This document shows positions 6,982 to 12,853 of a DNA stretch of 14,127 bases, one piece after another (position 1 is the first letter of the stretch; the number at the start of each line of letters is the position of its first letter). The notes below the pieces were generated by a model. It saw only the letters and a program-made list of their open reading frames with translations. It did not search any database and had not been told where the DNA came from. The position numbers and the translations under genes are program-made. The stretch is from an uncultured Oscillospiraceae bacterium (GTDB taxonomy: Bacteria > Bacillota_A > Clostridia > Oscillospirales > Oscillospiraceae). Location: positions 1 through 14,127 of the forward strand of contig CAAGIF010000260.1 in NCBI GenBank assembly GCA_900769845.1. The letters run 5' to 3'.

Positions 6982-7929
6982 TCAGAAATTACCGTCGGAA
7001 TGGTTTCCGGAGGGCTGTGTTTCCTCGGCATTGTCAGCGGCGGCAGCGGCCTTGTGAATGGTGATGTCTCCGGACATACCGGACAGATCAATGCGGCAGG
7101 CACCGTTGCCGTAGGTATAGCGGCCATTGTTCATTACGGTAGAGAAGTCAGAGGAGAAGTCGCCGCTCAGGGTATCCATGTCACAGCTAAAGCCGCAGTT
7201 TTCGGGAAGAGTCAGATCCAGATCACCGGACGCACAGTCGATGTTGATGCGGCTGGGGATATTGGTCACTTCGATATTGCAGTTTGCAGATGCGGCATCA
7301 CATTCCAACTCATTCAGAGCGCCGACAAACTCTACATCACCGGAAGCGGTATCCAGATCCAGAGTATCCACATGGCAATTGTTAAGCCGCAGCTCACCGG
7401 ATGCGCCGTCGAAATCTACCTTATCAATGGTCATATCCGCAATATAAACCTCGGCAGAAGCAACATCAAGCTCCAGCTCTCTGCAGGTCCAGTTCCGGGG
7501 GACGGTGATGACCAGATCTTTATTGAAGGAAGCAAAATTGGAGATTCCGATACGGGTGATTTCATCTTTGCAGAAATCGATCGACAGAGTTCTGCCGGAC
7601 TTTTTCAGTACCATTTCATACTTCTGCTGGGAAACGGCATCTTCCCGGACCGTGATCACATCGGTGTCCATGGGCTCAATGCGGATGGAACCGGCAACCC
7701 AGTTGATTTCCAGAGCGTTGATATCCCCGGCGGCATAGGTGGCAGTTTTTCCATCACCGTCCACGAGGACGATAACATCGGAGGGATCACCCATAATTTC
7801 CTGGTAGATTTCAGTGCCTGTAAAATCTGCGATCAACCCGCCCAGGGCAAGACCGAAGAACAAAATACCGGCAAGGACAAGGATTGCCAGGCTAAGCAGA
7901 ATGATTCGAACAATGGCATTAGTTTTCAT
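6982..7929 (-). CDS. DUF4097-family membrane-anchored beta-helix protein
   Basis: A 315-residue protein of the DUF4097 family. Residues 8-33 are one transmembrane helix with a short basic cytoplasmic tail; the rest would be extracytoplasmic. From about residue 153 to 291 it is built of roughly 20-residue repeats centred on an (A/S)SG-type turn: DVASAEVYI, DFDGASGELRL, DLDTASGDVEF, CDAASANCNIE, NIDCASGDLDL, DMDTLSGDFSS and DLSGMSGDITI, as expected for a stacked beta solenoid. A polar tail ends the protein. Its start overlaps the end of the upstream DUF1700-type gene by 11 bases, with GGAGG about 9 bases before the ATG. It is the last gene of the PadR-controlled operon. Family members are common in such operons but their biochemical role is not established. 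Confidence 0.88.
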   Translation of the reverse strand: MKTNAIVRIILLSLAILVLAGILFFGLALGGLIADFTGTEIYQEIMGDPSDVIVLVDGDGKTATYAAGDINALEINWVAGSIRIEPMDTDVITVREDAVSQQKYEMVLKKSGRTLSIDFCKDEITRIGISNFASFNKDLVITVPRNWTCRELELDVASAEVYIADMTIDKVDFDGASGELRLNNCHVDTLDLDTASGDVEFVGALNELECDAASANCNIEVTNIPSRINIDCASGDLDLTLPENCGFSCDMDTLSGDFSSDFSTVMNNGRYTYGNGACRIDLSGMSGDITIHKAAAAADNAEETQPSGNHSDGNF

Positions 7930-8575
7930 TTTTGACTGCCTCCTTTAAATCAATAATTGCGTTAATAAGACCGGATACACAGCCGATAATGGGGAAGATC
8001 ACCCATGTGATGTACCAGGCTCCGGTTCCAAAGCTGACAATAAAGTACACAGCAACGCCAACTGCCCAGACGATGGAAGATACGCTCTGATGAAGCTTTT
8101 TGCGGGCGGACTTGACAGTATTGGTTGTTTCGGTGTCGCGGATGATAGTTTCCTTTGGATGCTTTTTCTCGTCATCGTAGATCACCATAAGAGCGATGCC
8201 GGCGGCGACCATTGCCAGAAGCAGGCAAAGACCGACAGTGCTGCCGATGATGAACAGGGGGACGGGACAGAGAATAAACAGAGCAATCGCAACAGCGTTT
8301 GCGATCTTTGCTGTCTTTTCCTTTTCCGGATCAACAGGCTCAGCCGGAATAGGTTCTGCAGAAACCTCAGGTTCCCGGTGATTGCCGGCCAGGATCTCGT
8401 TGATGTCACCAATGCCGGAAATTGCCAGCCGGTAGGCTGCCTCCGGGGATTTGCCCTGGGATACCAGATCGTCATAACGGTCCAGGGTGTTCTGCAGGAT
8501 CTCCTGCCGGATGTCTTCACTGTCCGGGGTTCCGGCAAATAATAAATTCACATATTGAATCAGTTGTTCTCTCAT
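7919..8575 (-). CDS. DUF1700/HAAS-domain membrane protein
   Basis: A 218-residue membrane protein. Residues 1-62 form a helical cytoplasmic domain (IRQEILQNTLDRYDDLVSQGKS then AISGIGDINEILAG) of the HAAS/permease-prefix type found in DUF1700 proteins. An acidic proline-rich linker (68-86) leads to two pairs of hydrophobic helices (about 91-110, 114-133, 167-183, 186-207) separated by a charged cytoplasmic loop. Its ATG overlaps the padR stop in a 4-base ATGA junction, so translation is probably coupled, and its end overlaps the DUF4097 gene. In other Firmicutes this family sits between a PadR regulator and a DUF4097 protein, as here. A role in sensing or responding to envelope conditions is often supposed but not shown by this sequence. 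Confidence 0.85.
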   Translation of the reverse strand: MREQLIQYVNLLFAGTPDSEDIRQEILQNTLDRYDDLVSQGKSPEAAYRLAISGIGDINEILAGNHREPEVSAEPIPAEPVDPEKEKTAKIANAVAIALFILCPVPLFIIGSTVGLCLLLAMVAAGIALMVIYDDEKKHPKETIIRDTETTNTVKSARKKLHQSVSSIVWAVGVAVYFIVSFGTGAWYITWVIFPIIGCVSGLINAIIDLKEAVKNEN

Positions 8576-8910
8576 TTTACTACCTCCGCAATCAGAAGTT
8601 TATCCATAATTTCTTTTGTTTCTTTCCATTCCTGAATCAGCCGGAAGCTGGCTTCCCGGCCATCGGGGGTAATAGTGTAGTACCGTCGCCGGGCGCCGGC
8701 CCCGCTGCCACCCCAATAAGATGCGATATATCCCAGTTCTTCCAGACGCTTGAATGCCGTGTAGAGCGTAGCTTCTTTTAATTCGAAACGTCCGGCGGAA
8801 AGGGTGCTGATGATTTTGTTGATCTCGTAGCCATAACTGTCGGACTGTAATAGCCGGGCCAGAATGATGGCATCTGTGTGTCCGCGAATTAAATCGCCTG
8901 CAATGGACAT
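8572..8910 (-). CDS. PadR-family transcriptional regulator
   Basis: A 112-residue winged-helix repressor. The sequence has the PadR pattern: a first helix LIRGHTDAIILARLLQ, the SYGYEINKII helix (25-34), recognition region ELKEATLYTAFKRLEELGYI (43-62), wing GARRRYYTITPDG (72-84) and a C-terminal dimerisation helix. The short C-terminus fits the PadR-s2 subgroup. AGGAGGG lies 6 bases before the ATG. It is the first gene of the operon padR / DUF1700 / DUF4097. Two copies of an inverted-repeat element flank or overlap its own promoter, so it very likely represses itself; the inducing signal is unknown. Confidence 0.92.
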   Translation of the reverse strand: MSIAGDLIRGHTDAIILARLLQSDSYGYEINKIISTLSAGRFELKEATLYTAFKRLEELGYIASYWGGSGAGARRRYYTITPDGREASFRLIQEWKETKEIMDKLLIAEVVK

Positions 8911-8943
8911 TTACATCCCTCCTATGTGAATTTGCGTTGATAT

Positions 8944-8970
8944 GAGATACATCGGCTGACAAGGTATCTC
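8944..8970. promoter_or_regulatory. Operator-like inverted repeat A upstream of padR
   Basis: GAGATAC (8944-8950), 13 bases, GTATCTC (8964-8970): a perfect 7-base inverted repeat. The right half belongs to CAAGGTATCTC, an 11-base word repeated exactly 47 bases away in element B. It lies just downstream of the -10 box, in the expected early transcribed region. Binding by PadR is inferred. Confidence 0.7.
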
Positions 8971-8980
8971 GGATGAACCA

Positions 8981-9009
8981 ATAGTAGCATAGAATACCTC
9001 ATCTGTCAA
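8981..9009 (-). promoter_or_regulatory. Sigma-A promoter of the padR operon
   Basis: Perfect TTGACA on the minus strand (9004-9009), exactly 17 bases, then TACTAT (8981-8986). The -35 box lies inside operator-like element B, so a protein bound there would block RNA polymerase. The padR start codon is about 70 bases downstream of the -10 box. Confidence 0.8.
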
Positions 9010-9017
9010 GGTATCTC
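8994..9017. promoter_or_regulatory. Operator-like inverted repeat B overlapping the padR -35 box
   Basis: ATACCT (8994-8999), 9 bases, AGGTAT (9009-9014), followed by CTC. It shares ATAC-N13-GTAT geometry and the 11-base word CAAGGTATCTC (9007-9017) with element A (8960-8970). It contains the whole TTGACA box. Confidence 0.7.
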
Positions 9018-9030
9018 ATGAAAATTTTTC

Positions 9031-9079
9031 AAAAAATTCTTGCCACCTCATTTGGGCATTCCCGAAAGTGAGGTGGCAA
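9031..9079 (-). terminator. Rho-independent terminator after rlmH
   Basis: An 11-base-pair stem (9040-9050 with 9069-9079), with inner GGG/CCC pairing, is followed on the minus strand by GAATTTTTTG. It begins 7 bases after the rlmH stop codon and insulates the padR promoter, which starts about 20 bases further on. Confidence 0.85.
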
Positions 9080-9085
9080 GGGTAT

Positions 9086-9568
9086 TTACTTGTGATATTT
9101 GCTGCCTGCTTGGATGGCCTCAGCACGGTAGAGTTGCTCCAGCACCATGATCCGGGCCAGATGATGGGGGAAGGTCATGGGACCCATGGAAAGCTTGAAA
9201 TCTGCTTTCTGCTTGATCCGGGGAGAGATGCCGAAAGAAGAACCGATGAGAAAACATGCACTGCTTTTTCCTGAGAGCTTGATCTCCCGGATCTTCTGGG
9301 CGAAAGCTTCACTGGAAAGCTCCTTGCCCTCCGGGGTGAAGATGCAAAACCACGCACCCTTAGGAATCTTTGCTTCGATAAGGTCGGCTTCCTTGTCCAA
9401 TCCTGCGGCAATTTCGGCGGGGGAGGGGTTCTCCGGCAGGCGGGTTTCCGGCAGCTCCAAAAGCGTAAACCGGCAGTAACCGCCCAGACGCTTCTTGTAC
9501 TCCTCGGCGGCGGATATATAAAATTTTTCTTTCAGCTTACCCATGGTGATCAGTGTGATATCAAACAT
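9086..9568 (-). CDS. rlmH: 23S rRNA pseudouridine(1915)-N3 methyltransferase RlmH
   Basis: A 160-residue SPOUT-class methyltransferase that uses S-adenosylmethionine to methylate N3 of pseudouridine 1915 in helix 69 of 23S rRNA, acting on assembled ribosomes as a homodimer. Visible features are the N-terminal ITLITMGKLKEKFY, the central ELSSEAFAQKI segment, the cofactor-loop region FLIGSSFGIS (106-115) and the conserved C-terminal HHLARIMVLEQLYRAEAI...YHK. Length equals the usual 155-160 residues. ATG 9568 follows GGAGG by 7 bases; the open frame continues upstream to 10075 but through the non-coding region and opposite spoIIID, so the longer form is rejected. It is a single-gene transcript with its own promoter and terminator. 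Confidence 0.96.
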   Translation of the reverse strand: MFDITLITMGKLKEKFYISAAEEYKKRLGGYCRFTLLELPETRLPENPSPAEIAAGLDKEADLIEAKIPKGAWFCIFTPEGKELSSEAFAQKIREIKLSGKSSACFLIGSSFGISPRIKQKADFKLSMGPMTFPHHLARIMVLEQLYRAEAIQAGSKYHK

Positions 9569-9589
9569 GTCCGCACCTCCATTTATCCT

Positions 9590-9618
9590 ATCATACCACA
9601 GGAGAAAGAGAATTGCAA
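9590..9618 (-). promoter_or_regulatory. Sigma-A promoter for rlmH (extended -10)
   Basis: Minus strand TTGCAA (9613-9618), exactly 17 bases, then TATGAT (9590-9595) preceded by TGG as an extended -10. The box ends 21 bases upstream of the ATG. Confidence 0.7.
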
Positions 9619-9676
9619 ATTCGGCAAATAAATCCCAACAGCAGGGGAAACTTATTAAAGGAAGGAGGTGTACAAA

Positions 9677-9832
9677 ATGAAAAGACGGAAAAAGGAGCCG
9701 GAGGTGGAGATTCCCATGCCTATACTTGCTCCTATGGATGGGTTGATGAGACCGTACGATCCCTTTGGCAGCTATACCGGCATTCCGGCGGAACCCGGGG
9801 AGAAACCCGTTCAGGATGCAGATGATCTTTAA
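9677..9832 (+). CDS. Small 51-residue basic/proline-rich protein, unknown
   Basis: A 51-codon gene supported mainly by its ribosome binding site: AAGGAGGTG (9662-9670), with the AAGGAGG core ending 8 bases before the ATG, a near-perfect Shine-Dalgarno. The product begins with a very basic segment (MKRRKKE), continues through a methionine/proline-rich part (EIPMPILAPMDGLMRP) to PYDPFGSYTGIPAEPG, and ends acidic (DADDL). No transmembrane segment or known domain is visible; it looks largely disordered with a conserved-looking DPFGSYTG core. No promoter was found upstream. It is convergent with spoIIID and shares a GC-rich hairpin with it. The function is unknown and I do not infer one. Confidence 0.65.
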   Translation: MKRRKKEPEVEIPMPILAPMDGLMRPYDPFGSYTGIPAEPGEKPVQDADDL

Positions 9833-9846
9833 TTGCCAATGCAGTA

Positions 9847-9870
9847 GCCCGCGGCATTTTCGCCGCGGGC
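9847..9870. terminator. GC-rich hairpin between the small gene and spoIIID
   Basis: A 9-base-pair perfect stem, GCCCGCGGC (9847-9855) with its complement (9862-9870), around a 6-base loop. Neither side has a strong T run, so it may be a weak bidirectional terminator or a 3'-end stabilising structure for both convergent transcripts. Confidence 0.55.
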
Positions 9871-9875
9871 CAGGC

Positions 9876-10124
9876 TTATTCTCCCTTATATTTTCTTCTG
9901 GTTGCCATACCGCCGCGGATGTGGCGTTCCTGCTTGTTATGGTCCAGGATCTGCCGCACCTGGGCGTAAAGCGCCGGGTTATGCTTTGGCAGCCGGTGCT
10001 GCAGATCCTTATGTACTGTGGATTTGGAAATGTGAAAATGCTTTGCTGCCGCCCGAACAGTGGCGCCTGTTTCAATCATGTACACAGCCAATTGGCAGGC
10101 TCGTTCTTCCAGAGTTTTTGTCAA
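9876..10124 (-). CDS. spoIIID: Sporulation transcriptional regulator SpoIIID
   Basis: An 82-residue DNA-binding protein of the mother cell that adjusts the sigma-E regulon and helps turn on sigma-K during sporulation. It closely follows the SpoIIID pattern: an N-terminal helix, a helix-turn-helix at about 23-42 (TVRAAAKHFHISKSTVHKDL, including the invariant SKSTVHKDL), RLPKHNPALYAQVRQILDHNK, and the basic tail HIRGGMATRRKYKGE. The family length is 80-95 residues. The start is called as TTG 10124, because GGAGGGG (10131-10137) lies 6 bases before it and it falls at the usual N-terminus; a 137-residue reading from an upstream TTG at 10289 would run through the promoter region. A strong sigma-E-like promoter lies 35-63 bases upstream, as expected for this gene. 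This identifies the organism as an endospore former or recent descendant. Confidence 0.95.
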   Translation of the reverse strand: MTKTLEERACQLAVYMIETGATVRAAAKHFHISKSTVHKDLQHRLPKHNPALYAQVRQILDHNKQERHIRGGMATRRKYKGE

Positions 10125-10130
10125 TACGCT

Positions 10131-10137
10131 CCCCTCC
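10131..10137 (-). promoter_or_regulatory. Ribosome binding site deciding the TTG start of spoIIID
   Basis: GGAGGGG on the minus strand, 6 bases before TTG 10124. No ATG or GTG lies at a suitable distance in this frame. Confidence 0.8.
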
Positions 10138-10158
10138 GATGCTGTGTGCTGCTGAATC

Positions 10159-10187
10159 ACTTTATGCGGATATTGGAGTGGATATGA
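10159..10187 (-). promoter_or_regulatory. Sigma-E-like sporulation promoter for spoIIID
   Basis: Minus strand TCATATC (10181-10187), exactly 14 bases, then CATAAAGT (10159-10166). The sigma-E consensus known from Bacillus subtilis is about KMATATT-N14-15-CATACAMT, which gives 6 of 7 and 6 of 8 matches with correct spacing. It would start transcription near 10150, leaving a short leader with the ribosome binding site. spoIIID is a known sigma-E-dependent gene in B. subtilis. Confidence 0.72.
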
Positions 10188-10191
10188 ACCC

Positions 10192-10220
10192 TTGACAGAA
10201 TTCCATGACCCGGATACAAT
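10192..10220 (+). promoter_or_regulatory. Sigma-A promoter for the threonine aldolase-like gene
   Basis: Perfect TTGACA (10192-10197), exactly 17 bases, then TACAAT (10215-10220). It is 30 bases upstream of the ATG at 10251. Its -35 box is only 4 bases from the -35 box of the divergent sigma-E-like spoIIID promoter. Confidence 0.85.
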
Positions 10221-10250
10221 AAAACAAAACGAGAATCGGGAGGGCTGAGA

Positions 10251-11306
10251 ATGCTCTATTTTCAAAATGATTACTGCGAAGGTTGCCACCCGAAAATTCT
10301 GGAGAGCCTAATAAAAACCAATCTGGAGCAGACACCTGGATATGGTACGGATGATCATTGCCTGCGGGCAGCGGAGCTGATCCGCAGAGCCTGCGGCAGA
10401 GAGGACCTGGCAGTTCATTTTCTTGTTGGGGGAACCCAGACCAATCTGACGGTGATCGACGCAGCCCTTCGACCCCACCAGGGAGCGCTTTGCGCGGAAA
10501 CGGGGCATATCCATGTCCATGAAACCGGCGCCGTGGAAGCGACTGGGCACAAGGTACTGGCCCTTCCGTCTAAAGATGGCAAGGTGGGCGCTCAGCAGGT
10601 GGCAGATGCGGTAAAAATCCACCGTCGGTCCGAAAGTTTTGAACATGAAGTCCAGCCCAAGCTGGTGTACATTTCTCATCCCACGGAACTGGGCACCCTG
10701 TATACCCTGCGGGAATTGGAGGAGCTGTCCCGGGTTTGCAGAGAGAATGGCTTATATCTGTTTCTGGACGGAGCCCGGCTGGGATACGGCCTGGCTGCCC
10801 AGGGAAGCGATGTGACACTTCCGGATATTGCCCGGCTGTGCGATGTATTTTACATCGGCGGCACCAAGGTTGGCGCCCTGTTTGGAGAGGCCGTTGTGAT
10901 TTCCAATTCTGCGCTGGGGGAGGACTTCCGGTATCTCATCAAGCAGCATGGCGGTATGCTGGCCAAGGGAAGACTCTTGGGCATTCAGTTTGAAGAACTG
11001 TTTACAGACGGTCTTTATATCCGCATTTCTGAGCATGGCGTCCGGATGGCGGATCGGATCCGGAATACATTTGACGGGATTGAAGTAGACTATCTGATTG
11101 CGGGAGTGACAAATCAGATATTCCCCATCCTATCCGATGCATTTTTGGAGGAACTGGCAAGGACCATTGTCTTTACGGAAATGGGCCGTGTGGATGACAC
11201 CCACAGAGCGATACGGATCTGCACAAGCTGGGCATCCACGGAAGAAAATGTGGATGTTTTGTGCGGCGAAATCCGCAGAATCAACGCAATGTTTACAGGA
11301 TGTTAA
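10251..11306 (+). CDS. Low-specificity threonine aldolase-like PLP enzyme (beta-eliminating lyase family)
   Basis: A 351-residue fold-type I PLP enzyme of the threonine aldolase/beta-eliminating lyase family, which typically splits L-threonine or allo-threonine into glycine and acetaldehyde. It opens with FQNDYCEGCHPKILESL, has the cofactor-phosphate region VGGTQTNLTVIDAALRPHQ (59-77), the ETGHIHVHETGAVEATGHK segment (83-101), the cofactor-contacting aspartate in FLDGARLGYG (D173), and the Schiff-base lysine in GGTKVGALFGEA (K206). The C-terminal domain ends with RICTSWASTEENVD, a usual family feature. CGGGAGGG lies 7 bases before the ATG. It has its own strong promoter, divergent from spoIIID. 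The true substrate may differ, since members also include other aldolases of beta-hydroxy amino acids. Confidence 0.9.
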   Translation: MLYFQNDYCEGCHPKILESLIKTNLEQTPGYGTDDHCLRAAELIRRACGREDLAVHFLVGGTQTNLTVIDAALRPHQGALCAETGHIHVHETGAVEATGHKVLALPSKDGKVGAQQVADAVKIHRRSESFEHEVQPKLVYISHPTELGTLYTLRELEELSRVCRENGLYLFLDGARLGYGLAAQGSDVTLPDIARLCDVFYIGGTKVGALFGEAVVISNSALGEDFRYLIKQHGGMLAKGRLLGIQFEELFTDGLYIRISEHGVRMADRIRNTFDGIEVDYLIAGVTNQIFPILSDAFLEELARTIVFTEMGRVDDTHRAIRICTSWASTEENVDVLCGEIRRINAMFTGC

Positions 11307-11330
11307 CTGGATTTTTTGAAACATCTGGGA

Positions 11331-11336
11331 TATAAT
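11331..11336 (+). promoter_or_regulatory. Putative -10 box for the AI-2E-family gene
   Basis: Perfect TATAAT 24 bases upstream of the TTG start, in the short gap after the aldolase-like gene. No good -35 hexamer is visible at 16-18 bases, so the gene may also be read through from the upstream promoter. Confidence 0.45.
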
Positions 11337-11344
11337 GGAGAAAA

Positions 11345-11351
11345 AAGGAGG
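11345..11351 (+). promoter_or_regulatory. Ribosome binding site deciding the TTG start of the AI-2E-family gene
   Basis: AAGGAGG ending 8 bases before TTG 11360. It overlaps the in-frame GTG at 11351, which therefore cannot be the start codon served by this site. Confidence 0.8.
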
Positions 11352-11359
11352 TGCTTGCC

Positions 11360-12661
11360 TTGCATATTGATAAGAAGACCATTCGGTATTTGTTTATCGG
11401 CGGCATAGGGTGTATTGTGATTTACTGGCTGCTTCACGAAACAGAGCGTTTCAGTGCCCTTTGGAACGGCTTTACCGGAATTATTGCGCCCTTCGTGATC
11501 GGTGCTACACTGGCCTTTATTCTGAATGTGCCCATGCGGGCGATTGAAAAACACCTAAAGGGCATCAAACGGGATGGCCTTCGCCGGGCAGTAGCCATTA
11601 TTTTGACATTTGTGGCATTTCTGCTGATTTTAATTGGTGTGTTTGTGCTGTTGGTTCCTCAGATTACTGACACAGTGCAGTCCCTGATCCCTAAACTCAC
11701 AGCATTTTTCCAGCGGGCTCAGGTTTGGACTACGGAATTTCTTGCGGAACATCCGGAGATTGTGGAACAACTCGCAAGCCGAAACATTGATTATGCCAAC
11801 TGGGATTGGAGTTTGCTTCTGCAGAAATTGGCTGATTTCCTGACGGGCAGCATGTCCATCATTGCTTCCGGCGCGGTCTCCGCTGTGGGCAGCATTGCCG
11901 GCGGAATTGTGGACACCGTCATTGGTCTCGTGTTTGCGGTTTACAGTCTGGGAAGAAAAGAAATCCTTGCCCGCCAGGGCAGACGGCTTCTGTATTCCCT
12001 GCTGCCGGAGAAGGCATCCGATGAGATCATCCGGGTGTCCAGACTTACCAACTCCACTTTTTCCAACTTTATCTCCGGTCAGTGCCTGGAGGCGCTGATT
12101 CTTGGATCCTTGTTTGCTGTGGCGATGGCGATTGCCGGAATGCCCTATATTCCGCTGATTAGTGTGCTGATCGCGTTGACAGCGCTGGTACCCATTGTGG
12201 GCGCGTTTATCGGCTGCATTTTGGGCGCGTTTTTTATTCTGGTCAACGATCCCTTCCAGGCGCTGTTGTTTGTGGGTATGTTCTTGGTCTTGCAGCAGTT
12301 GGAGAACAATTTGATCTACCCCAGAGTGGTGGGCGAGTCTATCGGCCTTCCCGGAATGTGGGTCCTGGCTGCGGTTACCGTGGGCGGCGAGATCATGGGT
12401 GTTGCCGGTATGCTGCTGATGATCCCCCTGGTGTCTGTGCTGTATACTCTGGCTCGGGAATTTACCGCCAAGCGCGTAGCAGAGCGTCAGATCGATGCAG
12501 AGAAACTCCAGAACCATCCCCCGGAGCTGAAATCCAAGTTTAAGGAAAAACGGGAAAAAAGACGGGAGCAGCGGCTTTTGCGGCAGATGAAGGAACTGGC
12601 AGAGAAGCATGTGCATAAACCCACCTTCGTCAAGCCTAAGGCAAAGAAAAATAAGAAATAA
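11360..12661 (+). CDS. AI-2E-family membrane transporter (YtvI/PerM-like)
   Basis: A 433-residue polytopic membrane protein of the AI-2E (formerly UPF0118) family, whose members export or exchange small solutes and in some cases sodium, protons or quorum signals. It has about seven to eight hydrophobic helices: two near the N-terminus (about 10-50), one at about 75-100, an amphipathic soluble stretch (105-155), then further helices to about 375. The family hallmark QLENNLIYPRVVGESIGLPGMW is present near residue 320. The last 60 residues are highly charged and lysine/arginine-rich (KFKEKREKRREQRLLRQ...KPKAKKNKK), probably a cytoplasmic helical tail. The start is TTG 11360, fixed by AAGGAGG; the in-frame GTG at 11351 lies inside that site. 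It is ended by a strong terminator. Substrate unknown. Confidence 0.9.
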   Translation: MHIDKKTIRYLFIGGIGCIVIYWLLHETERFSALWNGFTGIIAPFVIGATLAFILNVPMRAIEKHLKGIKRDGLRRAVAIILTFVAFLLILIGVFVLLVPQITDTVQSLIPKLTAFFQRAQVWTTEFLAEHPEIVEQLASRNIDYANWDWSLLLQKLADFLTGSMSIIASGAVSAVGSIAGGIVDTVIGLVFAVYSLGRKEILARQGRRLLYSLLPEKASDEIIRVSRLTNSTFSNFISGQCLEALILGSLFAVAMAIAGMPYIPLISVLIALTALVPIVGAFIGCILGAFFILVNDPFQALLFVGMFLVLQQLENNLIYPRVVGESIGLPGMWVLAAVTVGGEIMGVAGMLLMIPLVSVLYTLAREFTAKRVAERQIDAEKLQNHPPELKSKFKEKREKRREQRLLRQMKELAEKHVHKPTFVKPKAKKNKK

Positions 12662-12666
12662 TCAGT

Positions 12667-12697
12667 AAAACCGTCGGTCAACTGACCGACGGTTTTT
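12667..12697. terminator. Strong bidirectional rho-independent terminator
   Basis: A 13-base-pair stem (12667-12679 with 12684-12696) around the 4-base loop AACT. The plus strand exits through TTTTT and the minus strand through TTTT then ACTGATTATTT. It separates the convergent AI-2E gene and the acetyltransferase/small-gene unit. Confidence 0.92.
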
Positions 12698-12851
12698 ATA
12701 TTTGGGTAAATTCAAAATCTTCAAATTTCAGCCGGTCGCCCACATCCACCCCGAAGGGAAGCAGAGCGATGGCAACCTCGGATACCACACCGGTCTCGTC
12801 ATATCTGACGAAGGCGTAGTCACCGCGAATGTCTATGATGGTACAGAGCAT
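12696..12851 (-). CDS. Small 51-residue beta-rich protein (DUF3006-like?)
   Basis: A 51-residue protein with alternating hydrophobic residues: MLCTIIDIRGDYAFVRYDE, VVSEVAIALLPFGVDVGDRLKFEDFEF. The order strand, GDYAFVRY, then LLPFGVDVGDRL resembles the small OB-like DUF3006 pattern (strand, AVxEL, LPEGAxEGDxL), but the match is by eye and weak. The start at ATG 12851 is chosen because AGGAGA (12859-12864) lies 7 bases upstream; the in-frame TTG at 12887 lies within the reading frame of the upstream acetyltransferase. Only 2 bases separate its start from the acetyltransferase stop at 12854, so translation is probably linked, and the ribosome binding site lies inside the C-terminal codons of that gene. 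The stem of the bidirectional terminator reaches its stop codon. Confidence 0.72.
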   Translation of the reverse strand: MLCTIIDIRGDYAFVRYDETGVVSEVAIALLPFGVDVGDRLKFEDFEFTQI

Positions 12852-12853
12852 GG

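Noticed and set aside
7000..7935. Plus-strand open frame of 311 codons opposite the DUF4097 gene
   Set aside because: The apparent repeats in it merely mirror the repeats of the DUF4097 gene; no start signals.
9569..10075. N-terminal extension of RlmH to 329 residues
   Set aside because: The extension crosses the rlmH promoter and the convergent small gene; ATG 9568 with GGAGG gives the exact family length.
10125..10289. N-terminal extension of SpoIIID to 137 residues
   Set aside because: It would cover both divergent promoters and has no family resemblance; TTG 10124 has an ideal ribosome binding site.
11630..12616. Long open frame of 328 codons on the minus strand opposite the AI-2E gene
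   Set aside because: The product is glutamine/histidine-rich and unlike any membrane or soluble family; the plus-strand gene has hallmark motifs and a proper start.
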